A stretch of 64,000 nucleotides of DNA, taken from assembly GCA_949710005.1 (NCBI GenBank), contig OX453272.1, forward strand, positions 26,056,391-26,120,390, given 5' to 3'. Made by a program: the position numbers and the translations under genes. The notes beneath the pieces were generated by a model. That model saw only the letters and a program-made list of their open reading frames with translations. It was not told the DNA's origin and did no database searches. The number at the start of each line of letters is the position of its first letter. Positions within the stretch are counted from its first letter, which is position 1. This DNA comes from Ricordea florida (lineage: Eukaryota; Cnidaria; Anthozoa; Corallimorpharia; Ricordeidae). Shown here in pieces: positions 12,061-25,275 of this stretch.

Positions 12061-12732
12061 TAGTGGGATGAAAGAGCAAAAGATGTATAGTGTTGTTTTC
12101 ATGAAAAATGCAAAAGGAAATCTGCAACATACCGAAACAAATTCTTACTGTGCAAAGTGTGATGTACACTTTTGTATGCATACATGTTTTAAAAGGTAGC
12201 TCAATCAAACTATGACAAGGCTTTGGGCTACCTATATAGCAGAAAATATCACAGACATTGCTCATTATATCCAGAACAGCATTGCTTGATGCACTGTTCA
12301 CAAGGAACATACATAAAACAGGGCTTGAAAAAACTCATCCGGTTGTCCCGGACAAGTACATGTTCCCCTTAGGCAAGTAACTTTCTCTCCTTACTTGCCC
12401 CATGGGCAAGAGCGCAGGCAAGCCATTCGCCAACTAAATTTTTGATAATGATTTTGAAAAGACAAGGTAAATTTTGGATCTGCAACACGAAACAGATCAT
12501 CAACAATCTTTAACAAACACATCCTCAATTCAACCGGTAATTCTGAGATCACCACAGATCACACAAAAAAATAACAAAACATGCCACTGCTGACAAAATA
12601 ACACATGCCCACTCAGCAGAAGACACCTCCAACCCAGCGTTTTTATTAGAGCCGGGACGCCAGGACCTTTACTCGGCTATTTTGATTTTTGTCCCAGCTA
12701 TTTCGTTTACAGGTTTTACTAAAGATTATTCA

Positions 12733-13368
12733 TTAACCCCTTCCCTACCACAGCCAAATACACCCAGCGACCGCAGCCATCTTGAATTTTTACAAAGAAA
12801 TTATTTTGATTTTAAGATGTAAAAAAATTCAAGGAAAACCTCTTAGGTCACCTAGACTTAGAATACTGAAAGGATTTCAAGCTCTGAAAGGTAATAAAAG
12901 AAGTGATTTTGCTGAAGATCATTTTCTTCCGGCCACGTGTGTTTTGTTATTCCAGTTCGTTCCAAGGTTCTTCATTATCTTCGTCAGAACCGTACGGTTC
13001 CAAATCCTCCAAACCAGTTGACTAAATAACTAAATAACTAAATAACTGTTTTGCCTCTAATCATCGATTTCAGTGTCTGCATCTGCGTAAAGATTGGGGA
13101 TTGTTTCCTTTCCTGTCATCGTCTGTCTGCCTCATCGAGCCGCCATTTTGAAATGTTCTCAAACAAATTTCATGGTATATATCTGGTCAGCGGCTTTTGC
13201 ACATTAGTGGCAGACCTTTATGAACAACCACATTAAATTTATTCATGCAATTGTGAACGACCGAATAGGAAGTCAAGCCATTTGTTTGACGACGTATAGA
13301 TACGTCCTGGGTCGTTGCGTGACAGTTTGGAGGACGTATATATACGTCCGTGGTAGGCAAAGGGTTAA
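12733..13368. mobile_element. piggyBac-like MITE flanked by TTAA
   Basis: TTAA at 12733-12736 is followed by CCCCTTCCCTACCAC. The right end carries GTGGTAGGCAAAGGG followed by TTAA at 13365-13368. The ends are imperfect inverted repeats (CCCyTTsCCTACCAC), 636 bp including both TTAA. TTAA target sites and CCC-starting termini are typical of piggyBac elements. Near the right end, two ACGTAT...ATACGT palindromes (about 13290-13350) form subterminal hairpins. No transposase is inside. Confidence 0.75.
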
Positions 13369-13379
13369 AGAGAAATGAT

Positions 13380-13905
13380 GGTCAGCCGTTATTTGCACTT
13401 TATTACCTTTTTGCTTGGACCAGATCTTGTTTTATCACTGTGTTTTTGGATATTTAAATTTGTGAACGCACAGCTGATTTGGAGTTCGTGACTAGATGTT
13501 ATACCAAGTAACGCAACACACATTTTTGGTGCGCCCAAAGCTTGTGATCGAGGTATGAAATAACCTTCATTCTTGAGTAAATGCGTTAAAAATAAACCGT
13601 GTTGCAATCCCTCAAACCCTCGCGGAAGAAAAAAGACGCATAGGATTTTCAATAAAAAGAAATTGTAGTCAACCATTACTTGTACTTTCTTATCTTCTTC
13701 CTTAGACAAAATTGTTCTTGACCTCCATGTTTTTGGATATTTAAATTTGTTTGTGTACGCGTAGCTGTTCATGTATCAAGTAACACGAACACATTTTGAT
13801 GTCGCCACGGCGCTCCCAAAGCTCGTCATCAAAGGATCAAATAACCTTCATTCGTGAGTAAAATTAATTAAAAATTACCAGTTACAAATCCTGGAACCCT
13901 CATAA
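13380..13905. repeat. Diverged tandem duplication, unit about 280 bp
   Basis: 13380-13640 and 13665-13905 align along their length. Both contain TTTTTGGATATTTAAATTTGT, CAAGTAACRC, CCAAAGCTYGT and AATAACCTTCATTC in the same order. It is non-coding, and its role is unknown. Confidence 0.6.
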
Positions 13906-14085
13906 AAAAATGTGTATTTCCGTCAATGTTTTTACCCGGTATTGCGAAAGAGAACCGCAATAAATAGAGTTTGTTCCATCGCAACAGTGCAGTCTAACAT
14001 TCGCTCTTGAGAGAAAGCAATCGAATTGGAACACGAGCGGCATTCATCTCCGTCTATCTACATTGGTGGCCTTGGATAGTAGCAA

Positions 14086-17000
14086 ATGAAGCGGATAATT
14101 AATGAGTTCTTCCCTCAGAGGTGAGCTACTTTCTTTGTACTTAAAATTTAATTAGCCTGTATTTACACACCAGACTTCAGAAACACAAATACAGAAATAG
14201 ATCTGTAAAGTAGATTGCGTTGCTTTAAATTGCCGACAAGTCGCCTTGCCTTGTTTTTTTTTCTCATTTTCTTATTAATTTTTCTTTTTGGCTTTTGTCT
14301 TCTTCACTCTAACATGATAACATTTGTCCTACTGCGATCCCCCTGATTTTTCATTCATAATATAAGGAATGCATCAGGTTGGAAAGTGAAACTAAAAAAC
14401 CAGCGCGGTGAAGCGGAACCATTGCGGAAACTTGTTGAAAATTAGTCAATGAACTTATTCAAGCGAAAAAGAAATAGAGCGGCACGAAACGATTATCTGA
14501 AATCAATTTTCAAGAAAAAAATTTGAAATGTTAATGTATGGTTTGTTTAAGCTCAATTTTTTCAAGAGAAGCTACAACATCGGATTGGAGAAAAGTGTCA
14601 GAAAAGTTATAATCACAAGAACGCGGAAATGACTAATTGGGCAACAATCTGAGACTATAAAACGCAGAACTTCATGCCACATGCTTCAAGAATAAACTTA
14701 GGAGAGTCTTATCTTTTACTATTTTTGCGTGGCACAAGGGACTAGACTTACGTTTTTCAAATTTGTGTTGAATTTGAAGTTTCAATTACATTTCAGGCCA
14801 TCAGTGAACAAAACCTCCACTCCACGAGCAGACAAAACACCCGTGGCTAGTGTTCCATCGAATGTAACTGTTGAAGAACCTCCCAGCAAATCATCAAACC
14901 CCGAGCCCAGTCAAAGTGTTTCTACTCAACAAGTGCTTCCTGTGGCCAGCTCAACACCCGCATCTTCCAGCAAGCAAACTTCCACAAAGTCTAGTTTGCC
15001 CGATGTCAGTGCCACGCGCGAAATGATAGATGGTTTGTTTTCTGCAGGTGAAGTTGTACACAGTCTCTACCACTTCACTGAAACGAAATGCAGCTACCAG
15101 AAGGAGAAAGGAAAGAAAAAATTCGACCATGCATGGCTCTTTCGAAACAATCTAAGTTATGATGCAACAACAGGGCTATGGTGGTTGCTTTTCGTCAAGG
15201 AACAGGGCATGTATTGTCTGCTCTGCCGACTCCACCATGCCAAGGGCAAGCATAACAAGAGTACTTCATATGGAATGGAACCCACCATACGTTTCCAGAC
15301 CTCAGCAGTTATAGAGCACTGCAGTGGGAAGAAACATCAAGATTCAATTGCAGCAGAAATGTTGAAGAACATGATAAATGTCATCTTTGCGATCAAGCGC
15401 AAACCTTAAAACATCTTTTTGTATTATGTCCTGATGTCCAAGCTTTTTGGAAAACTTTTGGTGGAACTTTAAGAACGATGACTTTATTACCTTGAATGAG
15501 CAAATCATAATTTACGGCTTCACAAGCAATCTTAGAGAACACCTTGGCTTAAACCTCTGCCTAATAATCGCCAAGTATTACATCTACTTCGCTTCAAGAG
15601 AGAAGGAACCCTGCTACTTCGAAGCTTTCCTTGTCTATTTAAAGAGCAAATTAGCCATCGAGAAAAGTAAAGCAATATCGCAAATCAATTCTTAAACTTA
15701 ATGCAAGTTATTTTCACTTTTTTCATGTAAGCAATAGATTCCACACAACTATTCTAAAGCAAGGCCTAACGGTAATAACACGCACGCACGTAGTTTCTGT
15801 GTAAGTAGCTTTCTATTTATTTATTTACTTATTTTCTCTTTTCTGTAAGTAGTTTTTTTTTTCTTTTCGTTTAAACGTGTAAGTAACCTTATGTCTATTC
15901 AATCTTTGTAATTGTTGTAAACCATAAATCAATAAAGAAGAGAAAAAAAAAGAAATGTTGAAGAGGACCTTGATTTTTCAAGAAAAACTTGATGAGTGCA
16001 ATCTCCACTGGCAGGTTCAGCATGGCATTGCCTACCGTAACTTCCCCTCCATGTTGAAGATGATGCAGGCGATAGGTCTGGAAAAGCTGGAGCATTTCCA
16101 ACACGAATCACTGTGGTCTGTAAGAGAAATCCTCACAACTATGGGCAGAGTGATTAAGGAAAAGATCACAAAAGCTGAAAAAGAAGCAAAGTGTTACGGC
16201 CTCATGGTAGATGATGTTACTGACATTCAAGTCAAAGAACAGAACATCGTCTTCATTAAATATGTTCAAAACGCGAAAGTGCAAATCCGCTTCATAGCTG
16301 TCAACGATCTACTGGACGGCGCTGTTTCGGCGAATGCCCAAGCCATCACTGACAACGTTAAACAAAAACTGGGGAAGAGTGGCCTTGATATTCAAAACTT
16401 CTTGAGCTTCGCATCAGATGGACCTTCAGTAATGGTTGGCAAGCACAATGGGGTGTCAGCGCTGCTAAAAAGGGAGAATCTGAGGCTGATCAATGTCCAC
16501 TGCATCTGCCACAGACTTGCTTTGGCTTGCGGGGACTCCAATAATGAGGTGCAGTACATGTTCACCATAGAACGTCTCCTGTTACAGCTTTACAAGTGGC
16601 TGGAAAATTCATGTGTGAAGACGGCAGCATACCTGAAGATGCAATTAAGGGTATGTGACATGCAGCTTCCTGCCGAAGAGTCCAAACGTCACAAGATTGG
16701 CCACAAACTCCAGCGGGCTTGCAGAACACGGTGGCTGTCCACAGACAAAGCAGTACTGGGTGTTTGGCAGGATTATGTGGCAATTCTTTTGACGCTCAGT
16801 GCTGAAGAGTTTCAAAATGACGCAACAGCCCTTGGCTTGCTCTCTCATATGAAGACCGTAAAATGAGATTTTCATTTGTTTTGAGTGTATGCGTGTGTAT
16901 TTGATTGTGTTGAGGTTTATAATTAAAAGTCTAATAAACAATCAAAGATACAATTCTCTCTATCCTTTTTTTACAGGAAGTATTTACATCCTAAAGCTGA

Positions 17001-18463
17001 TTCTTTCCATCCTGACAACAATCAGTAAGTGCTTCCAAGCTGGTGTAGTGTCATTTGCTAAGATTGTTCCTACACTGGAGTATGCCAAGGAGCAACTTAA
17101 CCAGATTGCCGCCACAGAGACACCGATCAGTTTTAAAACAGGTAAACTATGTTTTTCACCACTGAAATAATCATTTCTTTTTCAAGTTGTTCTACAGAAA
17201 AGTCAGTTGAGCAACATGTACAGTTTTATAATTTGGGAAACATAACCACTTCTTACACAATGCCTATGAAATATTGGTTGATCTACATTAGCAACATTAA
17301 TTTTAAGTCTTCAGCATGCCTAATACCCTCCTGTTATACTTGATTATAGGACTTGCAGCCTGAAGGACGACTTCACCTAGTTCTAAAAGACTTGCAACCA
17401 ACTGACCAGCTGGACCAATCACTGCCAACATCGCATCAAGAAACACAGTTAAAAAAACTTCTTGAAGAAATATGTTGAAGCCTTAACCGAGAACATCAAC
17501 ACTCGTTTTCAAGAGTCTTCACCCATACTGGATTCCTTCAAGATATTCGATCTGCTTTCTGTACCTGCAAAAACTGATGATGGCTTCAGGTATTGTCTAG
17601 TCTTGGTTTTAAGCATATTTCTACAAATAAAACTGTTTGGTGTACTTTGTGTTTTTAATTTTTGTTTTTGTGATTTTTTAAAGTGAATATGGCACCAACA
17701 TGATTAAAAAGCTGGCAGACCATTACTATCCAGGGCCTCAGGATGCAGATGACCGCCAGCAGATTGTAGTTGAGTGGCAAAAGGCAAAGTATGACCTGCT
17801 GCAGTGGAAAGAGGACGACCTGACACAAGCCATCTGTGACGGAGAAGGGTCAATCACAGCCACTGACTGGTGCTTATCCAAATTACTGCAGCCAACCTAT
17901 TGGTCACACTACCCTATGCTATCCTTTATTGCAGAAGTCTGCTTGAGTTGCCCAGTAAGCAATGCTTGGCCTGAGAGGGGTGCCAGTGTTCTCAAATGGC
18001 AGAAGAATCGGTTGCATTCTTGAATTACAAATGATTTCCTGAATCCGTTGCTTCAAATTTCCATAAATGGTCCAAAAAAGAGTCAAAGGAGTTGCCATCA
18101 TTAATCCGTGAAGTGGTTGCTGAGTGGCTGAAAGAAAAGGATCGGAGAAAGCTTAAGAGGCTTCCTCTTATCTCAACTGTGGCGTATTCTTCCTCAGCCA
18201 TCACAACACCTCCTGCTACTTTGGTGCCCGAGGTCATAGAAGTAGACCGTCTACAACAAGAAAATGAACAAGAGGATCAAGCGTTGCCATCCTCCATGGA
18301 GCCTGATGACCCACCGTCTTTACATGTTCCACAAAGTGCACACCAAGAAGAACAAAACTTTGATGTATATGTTGCTGCTCTTGAGCTCCAAGACTGTGAT
18401 GAAGATCAAAGTGCACCCAACATGGAAGATTCTGACTATGAATCGGACTATTTTTTAGATTAG
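14086..18463 (+). pseudogene. hAT transposase gene (ZNF862-like), spliced but broken
   Basis: Probable exons are 14086-14120 (MKRIINEFFPQR, a PIP-box-like start, donor GTGAGC), 14797-about 16857 (interrupted by a LINE at 15369-15950), 16977-17141, 17350-17589 and 17684-18463. A TTF-type zinc-finger region spans about 15020-15360. The RNase-H-like core follows: YGLMVDDVTD (first Asp), SFASDGPSVMVG (second Asp) and CICHRLALAC. The hAT C-terminal dimerisation block PVSNAWPERGASVLKWQKNR lies at 17945-18010. A frameshift near 17465, a TGA at 18021 and a frameshift near 18075 break it. An acidic tail (DSDYESDYFLD) ends the protein. It was an autonomous hAT transposon or a host gene derived from one; no terminal repeats were assigned. 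Confidence 0.8.
15369..15950 (+). mobile_element. 5'-truncated CR1-like LINE inserted in the hAT gene
   Basis: A 582-bp insert flanked by a perfect 14-bp duplication AGAAATGTTGAAGA (15355-15368 and 15951-15964). It begins inside the LINE C-terminal zinc motif KCHLCDQAQTLKHLFVLCP (CxxC...H...C), shifts frame once, and continues at 15447-15695 as WNFKNDDF...IAKYYIYFAS. It ends in a 3' UTR with AATAAA and an A-rich tail. Removing it leaves the surrounding hAT frame continuous, which fixes the insertion boundaries. Confidence 0.88.
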
Positions 18464-18557
18464 AGATCAATTTAGAACATTGTTTTACCCCTCTGATAGA
18501 TTTTTAGCCCAAAAGATGTTGTAATGCAATGTGTTATGTGACATGAGATATAATGAA

Positions 18558-19232
18558 TACCATAAAGTTCCGTGTATAAGCCGTACCCGTGTATAAGCCG
18601 TACCCGTAGATAAGCCGCACCCCCGATTTGGAAGCTCAAATTTCGAAAAAAAAAATAAACACAATAAAGTTTGAAGTTCCTTTGAGGTTCTATTTGTATA
18701 CAAACAAGGGCAAACAAGCACAATTTCAAAACACCGTAAATGGCAGTTGTGGCTAACTTTTATACAAAAATGGCGAAATTTCACTTATCATACATTAATT
18801 TCCGTTTTATTCACCATATGTTATGTGTTGATACCACTTTTTTCAAGATTATCGCTTCAAAACACTCCATGAAGTCGAAATTCCGACAAATTCGTACGCG
18901 TTTGACACGAAACGAACGAATGCTTAGCGACCAAGCTTTCAAACGTGGAGAGGAGTCTGGGTCTCGGCAAAACAACAGAAATGGCAAGAAATGCCGATGA
19001 ATGTTTGAAGACACGAACACTGTACAAGCGGCTCCTTTAGGAGCCACCACTCGTATAAAAGTCAGTGAACAACATCAACATGCTTTCAGTGACATCTTAA
19101 GACGTTTTTATGAATATTAATTAGGCCTTAAAGAACTCCAACTTCAGATGTTTCCGTAGATAAGCCGCACCCCCGATTTTTGACTTAAATTTTGAGGAAA
19201 AAAGTGCGGCTTATACATGGAACTTTACGGTA
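18558..19232. mobile_element. TA-flanked MITE with CCRTAAAGTTCC termini
   Basis: The left end CCATAAAGTTCCGTGTATAAGCCG and right end CGGCTTATACATGGAACTTTACGG are inverted repeats, each next to TA, suggesting a TA duplication as in Tc1/mariner or related elements. The left terminus contains three GTATAAGCCGTACCC-type repeats. The interior frames are not recognisable proteins. Confidence 0.75.
19030..19049 (+). other. Histone-type stem-loop look-alike
   Basis: GGCTCC-TTTA-GGAGCC followed by ACCA resembles the metazoan histone mRNA 3' stem-loop (6-bp stem, 4-nt loop, ACCA tail). No histone coding sequence precedes it. It lies inside the TA-flanked MITE, so it may be a captured histone 3' end or chance. 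Confidence 0.3.
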
Positions 19233-19714
19233 CATGAAATACACTAAATCTGTGAACAAAAAAGAATAATTGAGTGATTGTCATAAATTTAATAAAGAAA
19301 AGTATATGCTTCACTTATACAATGCAACATTATACTATTATACTCTTTTGAACCACATTTTTGAAATAAAAATAAACAAATTAAAGCTGTTCTAATTTAT
19401 TACCTCTCGTTTTTTATTATTGATATGAGAACCAAAAAAATTTACGTTTCAAAGCAACAAATTTCTCTATTGCAGCAGCTACAACAAGGAGACAAAGTGG
19501 GCAAAACTGGCCTAAAATGCACCCGTTTGGACTTCAAATTTCAAAAATTTCCAGGGGGAAGCCCCCCGACCCCCCCAGTGAGAGGGGGCAACCCCCTCCC
19601 ACACCTACCCCCAATTGGCACTGTGCGCCAATACATGGTGGCTACGCCGCCATTTTGGTCTCTCCTATTTGAAAATTGGTCTCTCTTATTCAAAATGTTA
19701 ACAAAAACCCTGCA

Positions 19715-19890
19715 ACCATCATTTATGTACCAAGCCACCATCACACAGATGTACAGTAACACCAAAGAAACATACATTGGACTTACTGAAAACTACTTCG
19801 AGACAAGGTACAGAAACTACAGTGCTTCATTTCAACTTGCACACCTCAGAAACTCTACTGAACTCAAAAGAAGGCAAGAACATGAGTGAA
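19715..19890 (+). pseudogene. GIY-YIG endonuclease fragment of a retroelement
   Basis: The frame gives YQATITQMYSNTKETYIGLTENYFETRYRNY followed by LRNSTEL, the GIY-YIG nuclease core (KxYIGxTE...F..RY) found attached to reverse transcriptases of Penelope-like and related retroelements. The frame shifts just after NSTEL. Upstream (19541-19640) is a C/G-rich palindromic patch probably from a MITE. No reverse transcriptase is adjacent. Confidence 0.6.
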
Positions 19891-22800
19891 GCAAGCAAAT
19901 GGTTCTTTCACCAAACTGAGAATTTTCGACATTCCTTGCTCATGTACCTGGGCATAAAAAATGCTTGCTGGACCTCCTGGTGTTCTAGCAATATTTTGAG
20001 AATTTGATTTAATTTGACAGTTGCTAGGAACCACATACTAGTTTGGCTCTCCTAGAGAAGCTGTTTTCCTTCTTTGTCAATGGCCAGATGCATAGACTAC
20101 AAAAAAATGCAATAATTAAATAGAAATGAAGTGGAAAGACAAACAAGGAATTGCTGTTGTGTTTATGTCTGCTGCAATAATTATTATTATAAATCCATTC
20201 ACATGCGGTCCCAGATTGTGCGTTATCTATAAATTAGCATTATTTAACATTCAAGATATAATGGTTTGCTAGTTGTGTTTTTTAAAGCTTATCTTTATCC
20301 TTTACTTTACTGGATCATTGGGTTGCAGACAAAACATTCTTGTATGGTAATCCCTTTTATTCTTTCTTATTTATCTCAAAAATATGAGCTCCTCATCCGG
20401 AGTAATTCAAAAGGCTTGCCAAACTCTATGATGATGTAAACAAAAAAAACATTGTAGAGGTTACTGTAGACCTTCAAAGATGTCTTCGGAAAAATCATTC
20501 GTATGCACGTCGCTTATATTATAATCATAGAAAAATATATATCATCGTAAAGCCAATAAAATGTAGAATCAGAAGAAATTAATTTTTTTTATTTAATGGT
20601 AAACACGTGCAATTTTCCGATTGGTTGCCCAGAAAATCGTTTTTGAAGTTGGCAAATTGAATATTTGCTGATCTTCATCACATGAGAGTGCCTAAAAGGA
20701 GAAGTATTTGGAATATCAAAAAAGCCTCACACCCTTTTTTGCATTGATAGCCAAGGAACACTTTGGCCAAATTTCATAAGAATCCGTTAAATCTATATAC
20801 AGTATTAATTCACTTGAAGCAAGGAAATCCACGCAAAAATAAGGCCTGAGTTTTAGACTCCTAAAGTTTTCAAAGCTTATCACACTTCATCAAGGTCGCT
20901 GTCAACTGGGTCATGGCACCAACCAATGAAACACGAGCTTCGGATCCTCCGAGTGCCCGCAACAAAAATAGCCCATTGAATTTGCGGAAGTTTTGCAGTC
21001 GCAGTCGAACACCATCGAGTGATTGCAGCAAAAAAATGGGTCAATGAGAAAAGTTTCTGGAAAAACAGTAAAGGGAAAAGGCACTAATCAGTGAAAGAGA
21101 AGAAAAGTTGTGGCGACCTCCAAAGAACCAAACATCCAGTCAACCAAGCACAATCCAAACCAAAACGTGGTCATACTCCAATTCCTCCAATTCTGTGCTT
21201 GCATTTGATTCTTTGCTTCTGGTCAAGTCAGATTCTTCTAAACCTGGGGTAGGAGCTTTCGAAGCCATCAGCTTTAAACTACTGGCACCAACCTCTCTGG
21301 AAGTTGAAGGATGTGTGACTAGCTTGAAGGCTAGTCAAACCATGAACCTTTGCCATTGGTGGCGAGTTCCTTCCTCCTGCTTTCATCAAACAAATCGCCT
21401 TTATCATCTTCTTTGGCCCGGGTTTCTTACGAGATTTTGTCCAAGGCATCTTCTCTTCATTAAAAAATTTACTGATACCAACGGCCAAAACGATTCAACA
21501 CAGCACAACTTTCAATGTAAACAAAATATGCAAATGTTTGTAATTTAAGTCGTGAATAAGATTTGCCACGAACAATCCAGAGGCACTAGTTGTGTTTAAT
21601 GGGATTACAACGCCTTTAGTTATTTATTAACTCTTCTCAAAAATAGTTTTTTCCAGAAATCTCGCAATCATTGAATGATTTGAAATAACTTTTTTCACCG
21701 AACTGTAAATCAATGTTTTAGCTATATCAGGGGAACAGAAAAAAAATTCGCAAAATTTGGCCTTTGAAGGCCTAAAGTAACCTTAAATGCAAAATAGACC
21801 TTTTGAAAGAGTGCAGGTGGATTGGCTAAGTCAACATAGCAAAGAGTCAGCAAATAGACCAGCGGCTTTTGAGATGTTTGACTTGCACTACACATGTAGA
21901 TTTCATGTTGTCATTGCAATCCTAGTGGTGTTGAGAATTGCTAGTCCACTTCAAATGAACGAAAACCATCTCAGAGCTTACATGTATTTCGTGGCCACTC
22001 TTTGGTAAGTGACCTTGGTTGATTCCTTTGAGCTTTAGAGCTTTTAATTTAAAAAAAATGCAAAAGTATATTTAGGAATCATTGATGAACACCGCTTTTC
22101 CAACTACTGTAGCAGTTGATTGCTTTCAGTACCATCGACTTGGGAATACATGTACACAATGCAGAGCCGAAACCTTTGACACAGGTATGATGGTTTCTTA
22201 CCAGTAATATACACCATACTAAATGGTTCAGTGATTCTCACAAGAAACAAGACTCGTATTGAGAGAAATGAGACAAGGGCAAAATTTTGCATTTGGGCAG
22301 TACTGTACACTGTGGTGCTAATGCCACATAATTATCATACTGATGTTACTGCTAGTGAACTTCAAGATTCAAATGCCCTGAACAGGCCAGTTTAACTGAT
22401 TTCAACAAGTTACTCATTTTCTGACCAATATTCATGTGTTGGATGGTAAGACAGTAAATGTAAGAGACTATTCCAAGAGCAATGAGAGAAAGAAATTACC
22501 AATCACCAAAGTTGCTGTCTAGTGATAACAAAGGAGTTGCCGGAAAGTTCAAGAGAATAAACCCAAATATAGTAAGTGTACATGCCATCGCAAACAACTG
22601 TTTCTAAAGATACAAAGAAAGTGAAGTTCTTAAAAGAGTTTCAAGTAATGTTAACAAGTGTGTTTTACCATTTCAAAAAATCTTCTTTGAGAACTGAGAA
22701 GTTAAAAGCTGTATAAAACCAGAGCCCCCAGTAGGGTGGTTGTCCTTCTACAAAGCTCTTGAAACCTTGTAACTCACTACTTTGAACAAGAAATTGAAAA

Positions 22801-24510
22801 CAAGCAAGACAAGATAGAAACCTGAAAGGTTACATCAAGAAGCTAATCCAATACTGCAACATCTGAATGAACTGACTAGGTGTATACTGAACCAAACAAC
22901 CCCACCAAAGCCTACCTAACTGAGGAAATTTGAGGAGGAGCAAATTTGAGCAACTTCAGCAATAAGAGTCCTCTCACTTGTCAGTTTAAAACTCACAATC
23001 AAGGAACAGATTCTAAAAATCAAAGAGGAATTCCTTGAAAAACTTATAACTTAAACAAATGTTTCCCAAAGGAAACTCAAGACATCATAACCATTGGAAT
23101 ATGCTGGCAATGAGTAATATATTTGTACCAGGCAGTGTTCTCCAGACGTGGAAAAATCAAGAACTTGAGGTGTTGCTTACTAATTTTGACAGGAATCCTG
23201 CTGATTGGGATGAACATTTCCTTAATTCTGAAGCAGCAAGGCATAAGTGGTCACTTGTTAAGCCCCTTGTCCTTCAAGAGAGACATACCCATGACAACAT
23301 TGGGACTCTTTGAAGCATAATTTACTGGTTTCACAAGGATTCACTTTTCTAATCTTCTTAAACCTGATGCTGGGTCATTAATGTTGCCCAATAATACTAC
23401 AGACTGAGAAAGGGGTTCTAGCCTTTAAAACAACTATAAAAACTGTTAGAGAAATAGACTAAATGCAGAGGGGTTGGACACCCTTATGATGACACTTCAC
23501 CTGAAGGATCACAATTGGAAGAGATCCCTTTTGAACATGCTTTGATGAAATGGAAGACAGAGAAAACACACAGAATTTTTTCGACACCAGTTGTGGACCG
23601 TGACAAACTTTGTCCCTCTAATATTCTTATACAGCCCCCATTTATCAGCAGAGGGGGGCCTACTCTCCAAGGCAAAAATCCTGGTGAGCACGCTGTGACA
23701 GTAAACAACTCTTATAGACCAATCAAAATCTTGAATGAAATGCCAAGAGCTCAGCTCAGCTCACCTTTGATCCCTGTTCAGCAAAGTTTCAAACCAATAT
23801 GAAGTGACCACACAAAGAACATGCAGTCAATAATGATCACTTATCAAAAATAAAAGAAAATGGTTAGAAAGGTTTTATCCAGTAAAAACGTTAGGATAAT
23901 TTTGCTGTTTTGCATATCTTAACAATATCAAACACAATACAGACGAAAGTTTTTATGTGCTGCACAAAAGGCTATTCAAAGCTGACAATCAATGAAAGAG
24001 GACCAGATTTTCCACAGTTAATACACAGTGCAAAAATTGCAAACAGTGATTATGTCTTTCTTGGTGATTCCTTTATCTTTCTTTCTTATCTTAATTGGTA
24101 CCTTTGAATCAATGGAATAAAACTAAATCTGTAATGACTGTAACTAAATCTGTAACTAAATCTAGAAGAACTGCTGTATTCCTAGCAAGCACGTTTCTGT
24201 CAATAAAAAAATGTAAGAAATCTGCTAAGGATCAAATGACCCGGAACGCAGAGACTACTTTTGAGATGGGCTGGAAAATGAATATCTTTTGACTGCATTG
24301 GTTTATTACAGACCAAATTGATTCTGTGATTGTTGACCACTTTGTTGGGAAAGCTTGAACTGGAGTTGTCACTAACAAACATGAAACCCGCACTACCGTG
24401 ATTGACACCTTGTACTTGAAGTGTTAAAATGAAGATGAAAACAATACAAACTTCACTGTCCAGAGAGGGTACATGTAAGTCTCAATACACTAAAAGCAAG
24501 ACTCCCACAA
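19890..24510. other. Long non-coding stretch
   Basis: No recognisable gene in about 4.6 kb. Open frames at 21108-21548, 23059-23313 and 23515-23802 have no identifiable motif. The last (residues such as EEIPFEHALMKWK and RDKLCPSNILIQPPF) has coding-like composition and could be an old element ORF. Everything else is A/T-rich. Confidence 0.45.
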
Positions 24511-24596
24511 TACCTTGCAAAAGTAGTTTTAGAAGAACCCCTAATGGTTTTTCCTATCTGGCCTAAAACCCCAATTATTGTATTTATCTTATCTTA
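24511..24596. repeat. Dispersed repeat, partner at 28793-28876
   Basis: The segment starting CCTTGCAAAAGTAGTTTTAG is similar along about 85 bp to 28793-28876 (CCTTGCAAAGTTAATTTTTG...GGTTTTTCCT...CTTATC), in the same orientation. The two copies lie outside the two halves of the split LINE. Confidence 0.6.
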
Positions 24597-24719
24597 AGAT
24601 AATTAAAATTTAAAAATATATCTATGCATATCTATGCAAGATCTGTGCTTGATCTAGCCATTGGGTTGATGCAACAGGTGTATAAGCATCTTAATTTATT
24701 ATTATTAGTATTATTATTA

Positions 24720-25275
24720 CTGTTATTTATTAAGACTCACACAGCTATTGATAATATTGATAATATAGAAGCTGGTTTTTTCACATTGCTTGGTCTTGTG
24801 CAGCAATGATAAGAGCTTCTGTTTCTCTCTTGAGCTTTCCTTCTTTTAACCACGTCCATGTTTCCTCACTTCTTTGTTCTTCACCCTTTCTCGCAAACTA
24901 TCCATAAAACAGCTTTCTTTCCATTCTTGAATATTTTCAGTTCTTCTCCTCGCTTTAAAGCTGGCAGCTGTTTCTCTATTCTCATCCCCATCCCTCCTGA
25001 CTGCTTTCACGAGTTCTTCCTCGCATTTTTGGACATAACATCCTAGTGATGTCTTTGCTTGATTGACGCAATCCTCTACGGACATTAAGCCTCTCCCTCC
25101 ATCCTTCCTTGGCACATAAAGTCATGCCACACAGTCCCATGAATGAAACTCTCCATTTATGTTTAGCAATTTTCTTGTTCTGCAATCTAGGTCCCGAAGT
25201 TCTTGTTTCCTCCATTAAAGTATTCCTCCTGCATGTCTAACGAGTGACACTCCCCAGGTGTTAATGGCTTGTATC
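24720..25275 (-). pseudogene. LINE reverse transcriptase C-terminal part (downstream half)
   Basis: Minus-strand reading from 25275: LIQAINTWGVSLVRHAGGIL, then RDLDCRTRKLL, then PRKDGGRGLMSVEDCVNQAK, then WLKEGKLKRETEALIIAAQDQA. These are successive conserved blocks of the region after the RT fingers in CR1/Tx-like LINEs. Several frame changes and stops make it a fossil. It is the continuation of the RT piece at 28385-28720; the two are separated by a 3.1-kb insertion. Confidence 0.8.

Noticed and set aside
23515..23802. Possible protein (EEIPFEHALMKWK...)
   Set aside because: Coding-like composition but no recognisable family, start, splice sites or neighbours; kept only as a remark in the gap description.
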